DNA from: an uncultured Planctomycetaceae bacterium
Lineage (GTDB): Bacteria > Planctomycetota > Planctomycetia > Pirellulales > UBA1268
Direction of reading: 5' to 3'
NCBI GenBank assembly: GCA_937900985.1
Contig: CALCGM010000105.1
Location: forward strand, 1-10,115
Length of the DNA: 10,115 nt
Shown piece by piece: positions 6,778-10,115 of this stretch; within the stretch, counting starts at the first letter, position 1; every line of letters starts with the position of its first letter. The notes below the pieces were generated by a model, which did no database searches, was not told the origin of the DNA, and was given only the letters and a program-made list of their open reading frames with translations. The position numbers and the translations under genes are program-made.

Positions 6778-8627
6778 GGCGTCGCCTCCTCGGCAGCGCC
6801 TGGCGGCTGCAGCACGACCTCGCGATTCGCAGGCCCGCCTGGATGGGTCGAGCGGCTGCCGTCGGGCCAGACAACCTCGATCGCGTCGTATGCTTCCGCG
6901 TCGCCAAGCCCCACGTGCACCCGCGGGTCGCTTGAGGAGAGGTAGCCGAGCGACGGCTGCACGAGCCGCCGGATGCGTCGGCTGCCGGCACGGATGGTGA
7001 TGTCGGTCCCGATCGCGTGGCGGCCCCCGGCGTCGGGCAGCTCGGTTCGCACGCGAAGCCAGTGGGTGTCGGCTCCGCTGGCCTCATTGCGAATGAGCAG
7101 CGGCGAGGAGCCCGTGCGATTGACCAGCAGATCGAGGTCGCCATCGTCATCGAGGTCGCCGACGGCGAGCCCGCGGGCGAGCATCGGCTCGCACAGTGCC
7201 CGCTCGCCGCAGGCAGCCTCACGAAACCGGCCGTCGTCGTTTCGGAACAACTGCAGCGGCTGGCGGTAGGGAGCCAGGGGATCGTCGCTGGGGCCGGGGG
7301 GCGTGCCGTCTGGACGTCGCACATGGCCGTTGGCCACCACGAGATCGTCGTCGCCATCGAGGTCGAGGTCGCAGGCTGCCACGCCAAAGCCGGTGGAGCC
7401 TTGCGTTGCGGCGGCCAGATCAATCGCCATGGTCGCATCCTCAAACACACCCTCGGGCAGGCCGCGGTAGAGCGTGTGGTATTCACCCGAGAGGTGCGTG
7501 AGAAACAGGTCGAAGCGTCCGTCGGCATCAACGTCGGAGAGGGCCACGCCCATGCTGGCCTGGGCCCGGCCCTGCCGGTCGTAGCCGCAGCCGCGGAGGA
7601 TTGCCTCGTCGACAAAGCGGCCGTCGCCCTGGTTGACCCAGAGGGAGTTGGTCATCTGGTCGTTGGCCACGTAGAGATCGACCAGGCCGTCGCCGGTGAG
7701 GTCGGCAGCCACCAGCCCGAGGCCGGCTCCCCGCATCGTGGCCAGCCCGGCGAGGGCAGTGCGGTCTTCAAGCTGCAGCGTCCGCTCGGCCGCCTCGGGG
7801 GTCGTGTTGAAAAACACCCGGTCGATCGTGCCCTCAAAGAGGTGCGGGCTGCAGAAGTCGGGCGGGCCGCCGCCGGTGCTGCGGCAGGGCCGGGCCACGT
7901 AGTCGACGTAGCTGGTGACCACGATGTCGAGCCAGCCGTCGCGATCGAGGTCAACCAGCGACGCCGCGGTGCTCCAGCCAGGGTTGCGGTAGCCGGCCTC
8001 GGCCGCCAGCTCACGAAAACTCCTCGTACCTTCGTTGTGAAACAGGGCATCGTGGCCGACGCAGGTGGCCAGCAGCTCGGGCAGGCCGTCGTTGGTGAGG
8101 TCGCCGATCGTGATCCCCATCCCGATGCCGGGCAGCGGCAGCCGGGTGGTGGCCGCCTCGTGAAACCCGCCACCGGCGTTCTGCCAGAGGATCATCAGCT
8201 CGCCGCGGCCCGCGTCGTCCTGCGACGAAAGGCTCACCAGCACCAGGTCGAGGCGGCCATCGCCATCGAGGTCGCCGGCGCCGCAGCCGCTGCCGGTGAT
8301 CGCCGGCAGGTCGTAGCCAAAGGGCTCCCCCGGCGGCACCGCAACGCGATTGATGAGATCGCCTCCGACGTCGCTCTCCACCTGCAGTGGAAAGGCGGCG
8401 GCAGGAGCGGCGGCAGGCCGCTCGGCGTGATTTTCAGAGAGCTGTGCTGGGGTGCTGCAGCCGGCGGCGAGCACCGCTCCGACCCAGGCAACCCCAAGCC
8501 TCAGCCATGCAGAGGAACATGAGCAGGCCGGGCTCCTCCGAAGAGAAGCCCGGCCGCCATGAACGTCGCAAGCATGGAATCGATGCACCGGAGAACGGCG
8601 ATCAGAACTCCCCAAGGACCTGGCCAT
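6774..8627 (-). CDS. CRTAC1-family lipoprotein: seven FG-GAP/VCBS motifs plus UnbV_ASPIC domain
   Basis: Read from the only in-frame upstream ATG this is 617 residues. A lipoprotein signal ending in GAVLAAGC puts the lipidated Cys at 57, so the real start is probably later; a signal beginning near residue 42 would have normal length. Seven calcium-loop motifs of the DxDxDGxxD type occur at about 119, 176, 226, 309, 365, 420 and 491, as expected for a seven-bladed FG-GAP/VCBS propeller. Between the third and fourth, PCRSTGGGPPDFCSPHLFEG carries the cysteine pair (248, 259) typical of CRTAC1-like proteins. Residues 535-590 match UnbV_ASPIC: IGTDITIRAGS, then a GYLSS segment, HVGLG and VVWPDGS. 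The product is probably a calcium-binding lipoprotein at an envelope surface. Its stop overlaps the next start in ATGA, and the next gene encodes a TPR lipoprotein. The family call is firm; the biological role is unknown and the start is doubtful. Confidence 0.9.
   Translation of the reverse strand: MARSLGSSDRRSPVHRFHACDVHGGRASLRRSPACSCSSAWLRLGVAWVGAVLAAGCSTPAQLSENHAERPAAAPAAAFPLQVESDVGGDLINRVAVPPGEPFGYDLPAITGSGCGAGDLDGDGRLDLVLVSLSSQDDAGRGELMILWQNAGGGFHEAATTRLPLPGIGMGITIGDLTNDGLPELLATCVGHDALFHNEGTRSFRELAAEAGYRNPGWSTAASLVDLDRDGWLDIVVTSYVDYVARPCRSTGGGPPDFCSPHLFEGTIDRVFFNTTPEAAERTLQLEDRTALAGLATMRGAGLGLVAADLTGDGLVDLYVANDQMTNSLWVNQGDGRFVDEAILRGCGYDRQGRAQASMGVALSDVDADGRFDLFLTHLSGEYHTLYRGLPEGVFEDATMAIDLAAATQGSTGFGVAACDLDLDGDDDLVVANGHVRRPDGTPPGPSDDPLAPYRQPLQLFRNDDGRFREAACGERALCEPMLARGLAVGDLDDDGDLDLLVNRTGSSPLLIRNEASGADTHWLRVRTELPDAGGRHAIGTDITIRAGSRRIRRLVQPSLGYLSSSDPRVHVGLGDAEAYDAIEVVWPDGSRSTHPGGPANREVVLQPPGAAEEATP
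6785..6791 (-). promoter_or_regulatory. Strong Shine-Dalgarno site for the TPR lipoprotein gene
   Basis: GAGGAGG lies 7 nt before the ATG at 6777 and within the last codons of the CRTAC1-family gene. Together with the ATGA overlap, it supports both this start and coupled translation. Confidence 0.75.
8526..8555 (-). terminator. 13-bp UUCG-capped hairpin after the DUF1559 gene
   Basis: On the minus strand, GGCCGGGCTTCTC pairs with GAGGAGCCCGGCC around the loop TTCG. All 13 positions pair (12 Watson-Crick, one G-U), and the loop is the very stable C(UUCG)G tetraloop. On the plus strand the wobble becomes an A-C mismatch and the loop becomes CGAA, so the structure is built for minus-strand RNA. 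No T-run follows, so it may act as an attenuator or an mRNA 3'-end stabiliser, not a complete terminator. Its 3' arm contains GGAGGA, 13 nt before an ATG at 8520 that is out of frame with the next gene. Confidence 0.7.
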
Positions 8628-9576
8628 CCATCATCGATCCCAAGCGAAGGAAGGTCGTCGTGTCGATCTGCTCGTTGATGTACTTCGTCGAGCCGTCAGC
8701 CAGGCCGACATGGATGCCGCCTGGATGGAAGCTCGCCATGTTTTCCCAACGGCAGTTCGGGCAGTTGCTGCCGCCGGGGCCGTCGATGCCGTTGATCGGC
8801 AGCAGCATCGGCGAGGTGCCCACCTCCCACCGCATGCCACGGCCGCCGTCGCCGGCCACCGTCCCCTTTTGGAATGGGCTCTGCGGGCGGTAGCCACGCA
8901 CCTCACCGATGGCCATCGTCTTCGATGTGCCGTCGGTGATCTGGCCGAAGGTCGTCTTGCTATTGAAGTAGAAGATGCCCTTGCCGTCGGCGTTGGTGTT
9001 GTCGCCAATTGCCCACTTCATGCGGGCCCGTCCACCGGGAGCATCCTTGGAGCCCCACACACCGAAGTAGTGGGCGATGTGGGCATCGAAGTTGTTGCCC
9101 GAGTCTTTATCGCTGATCGGGTTACTGGGGCAGATAAACACGCTGTACTTCTGCATGAACGCCTGCTTGTTGTTGCCGGCATTCCACGGAATCTTGAAGT
9201 CGATCTGGTCGTAGATCGCGGTCTCTTCGATGTAGGGCAGGATGTGGATCAGCCAGTTGCCCGGAGTCTCGCCCCAGTTGTTGTTTTGACCCTGCAGGAA
9301 GGCGTCGGAATGGTCTTCGAGCGCGGGAAACCCACCCCTGGTGTCGTGGGAGTTGTGCAGCGCCAGGCCAATCTGCTTGACGTTGTTGGAGCAGGCGCTG
9401 CGGCGAGCCGCCTCACGGGCAGACTGAACGGCCGGCAGCAGCAGGCCAACGAGCACGCCGATGATGGCGATCACGACGAGCAGTTCGACGAGCGTGAAGC
9501 CTCGCAGAAGACCGCTGCGATGCATCGCAGGCTGCCGCGGATCGCGGCACGCCCGTGGAGAGTGTGCAGAGAGCAT
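8602..9576 (-). CDS. DUF1559 prepilin-like protein with H-X9-DG signature
   Basis: This 324-residue protein has the two hallmarks of the planctomycete DUF1559 family. Near the N-terminus, GFTLVELLVVIAIIGVLVG is a type IV prepilin-like segment: cleavage is expected after Gly26, with Glu31 at position +5 of the mature protein and a hydrophobic helix following. Near the C-terminus, FHPGGIHVGLADG is an exact H-X9-DG motif (His284, Asp294-Gly295), and the chain ends in DGQVLGEF. A CPNC pair lies at 272-275. The protein is expected to be processed by a prepilin peptidase and exported; members are often called pseudopilin-like, but their role is not established. The start is the ATG with a GGAG site 6 nt upstream, giving a 26-residue leader. 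A strong hairpin follows the stop by about 45 nt. Planctomycete genomes carry many paralogs, so no specific function can be given. Confidence 0.95.
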   Translation of the reverse strand: MLSAHSPRACRDPRQPAMHRSGLLRGFTLVELLVVIAIIGVLVGLLLPAVQSAREAARRSACSNNVKQIGLALHNSHDTRGGFPALEDHSDAFLQGQNNNWGETPGNWLIHILPYIEETAIYDQIDFKIPWNAGNNKQAFMQKYSVFICPSNPISDKDSGNNFDAHIAHYFGVWGSKDAPGGRARMKWAIGDNTNADGKGIFYFNSKTTFGQITDGTSKTMAIGEVRGYRPQSPFQKGTVAGDGGRGMRWEVGTSPMLLPINGIDGPGGSNCPNCRWENMASFHPGGIHVGLADGSTKYINEQIDTTTFLRLGSMMDGQVLGEF

Positions 9577-9582
9577 GATGGA

Positions 9583-9586
9583 CTCC
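9583..9586 (-). promoter_or_regulatory. Shine-Dalgarno site that fixes the DUF1559 start
   Basis: GGAG lies 6 nt before the ATG at 9576 on the minus strand. The longer reading from a TTG at 9615 lies inside the T-rich leader, and the inner ATG at 9525 has no comparable site. The 9576 start is therefore preferred. Confidence 0.7.
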
Positions 9587-9632
9587 AAGAAAGTGGAGAA
9601 AAACAAAACAAACAAGAAAAACGAAGAGAAAT
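9587..9632 (-). promoter_or_regulatory. T-rich leader upstream of the DUF1559 gene
   Basis: This stretch is about 70% AT in an otherwise GC-rich window, and on the minus strand it is almost all pyrimidine, with repeated T-runs separated by single G or C. It includes the tail of the candidate terminator and ends just before the Shine-Dalgarno site. I see no clear -35/-10 pair. It may be an unstructured 5' leader or part of a promoter region. The remaining intergenic DNA up to 9716 shows nothing beyond the terminator hairpin and a weak 4-bp inverted repeat just after the lipoprotein stop. Confidence 0.35.
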
Positions 9633-9652
9633 CGAAAAGCCCTCAGAGGGCC
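9633..9652 (-). terminator. Candidate rho-independent terminator after the lipoprotein gene
   Basis: Read on the minus strand, GCCCT-CTG-AGGGC forms a 5-bp GC-rich stem (6 bp with a closing G-U pair) and is followed directly by TTTTCGATTTC. It lies about 65 nt after the lipoprotein stop. The stem is short, so termination may be partial. On the plus strand the hairpin is followed by CAGAACTC, not a T-run, which favours the minus strand. Confidence 0.5.
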
Positions 9653-9716
9653 AGAACTCATCACCATCGGCCGCAACGGTCGCGGGAGATGAGCCTGCTC
9701 GGCAATGCCGGGCGGA

Positions 9717-10115
9717 TCAGGACGACGTCACCTCAAAGGTGAAGGTCTGGGGGGCCGAGGCATCCGCCTTGACCTCTGCTTTGAGGGGCGTTTTGTCGTA
9801 GTTGCTGAACTCGGCTGCGACCGAGCAGGGCGTCGACTGCTCTTCGCCGTCGCCCGACGGATTTGAGCCGCCAAAGGGGCAGGCAACGGTCACCACGAAA
9901 TGCCCCGCGATCGCTCCCGGTTGTTCGCCATCTGGGCTGAGGGTCTTGAGCGTGAACTGGCCCTGGCTGTCGGTGGTGGCGTTGGCAGAAACGCCCGTCG
10001 TGCCCTGGCTGCCGTCGGGAAGGAAAATCACGGCGAGCCCGGCGCGAGGCTCACCATCCACCAGCACCTTGCCGGTCACAGGAAACGTGGTCGGGCCGGT
10101 TTCACCGGTACAGCC
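9717..10115 (-). CDS. Transthyretin/carboxypeptidase-regulatory-like lipoprotein (5' end outside window)
   Basis: The frame is open to the right edge, so the N-terminus is missing; 132 residues and a TGA stop are visible. An in-frame GTG at 10079 is probably not the start, because the frame upstream of it reads GCTGETGPTTFPVTGKV. This puts a Gly-Cys (a probable lipobox end) and a short linker just before the domain. The domain has the pattern of small planctomycete lipoproteins with a CarboxypepD_reg/transthyretin-like beta-sandwich: VTGKVLVDGEP at the start, then TDSQGQFTL, a GAIAGHFVVTV strand, and a closing segment with NYDKTPLKAEV and FTFEV. Two cysteines (in VACPF and TPCSV) lie in the loop before the last strands and could form a disulfide. 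The product is probably a lipid-anchored envelope protein of unknown role. Such genes often sit next to DUF1559 genes, as here, although more usually after them. The family call is firm; the substrate is unknown. Confidence 0.85.
   Translation of the reverse strand, partial: GCTGETGPTTFPVTGKVLVDGEPRAGLAVIFLPDGSQGTTGVSANATTDSQGQFTLKTLSPDGEQPGAIAGHFVVTVACPFGGSNPSGDGEEQSTPCSVAAEFSNYDKTPLKAEVKADASAPQTFTFEVTSS

Noticed and set aside
7017..8522. A 501-codon open frame on the plus strand
   Set aside because: It lies antisense to the CRTAC1-family gene, whose seven calcium-loop motifs show that the minus frame is real. The plus frame shows no recognisable family.
9413..9676. A small minus-strand frame with a hydrophobic stretch starting at 9676
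   Set aside because: The hydrophobic part is only the translation of the T-rich leader (Phe/Leu/Val codons). The frame overlaps the DUF1559 gene in another phase and has no family pattern.

Overview
The window reads as chromosomal DNA of a high-GC planctomycete. The main evidence is a prepilin-like DUF1559 protein with an H-X9-DG signature, a small lipoprotein with a beta-sandwich of the type usually found beside DUF1559 genes, and several exported CRTAC1/ASPIC-UnbV and TPR proteins. These families are strongly expanded in Planctomycetota; the order or genus cannot be fixed from the sequence. Every convincing gene is on the minus strand, so transcription runs from high to low coordinates. No RNA gene, CRISPR array, transposase or att site was found.

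Right edge (10115-8526): the 3' part of a transthyretin/CarboxypepD_reg-like lipoprotein gene runs in from outside the window. It is followed by a small hairpin with a T-rich tail that looks like a terminator. A T-rich, AT-rich leader then precedes the DUF1559 gene (9576-8602), which starts at an ATG with a good Shine-Dalgarno site. Just after its stop is a perfect 13-bp hairpin capped by a UUCG tetraloop (8555-8526), which should terminate or attenuate transcription or protect the DUF1559 mRNA.

Rest of the window (8627-1): five tightly packed genes follow: (1) a lipoprotein with a seven-motif FG-GAP/VCBS propeller and a UnbV_ASPIC domain (CRTAC1 family); (2) a TPR lipoprotein; (3) a 1212-residue membrane-anchored protein that joins TPR-like helices, a second seven-motif propeller, a UnbV_ASPIC domain and about 445 residues of C-terminal domain of unknown function; (4) a six-repeat NHL-like propeller with a signal peptide; (5) a membrane-anchored TPR protein that is cut by the left edge. 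Three of the four junctions are 4-nt ATGA/GTGA overlaps and the fourth has a 4-nt gap, so the genes are probably one translationally coupled operon. All five products carry an export signal or a membrane anchor.

The most informative point is that the propeller and TPR modules occur as two adjacent separate genes and again fused in the next gene. This suggests that the five products form an envelope-associated propeller/TPR assembly. Its substrate and function cannot be read from the sequence. The start of gene (1) is problematic: its only in-frame ATG lies upstream of the hairpin and inside the DUF1559 gene.
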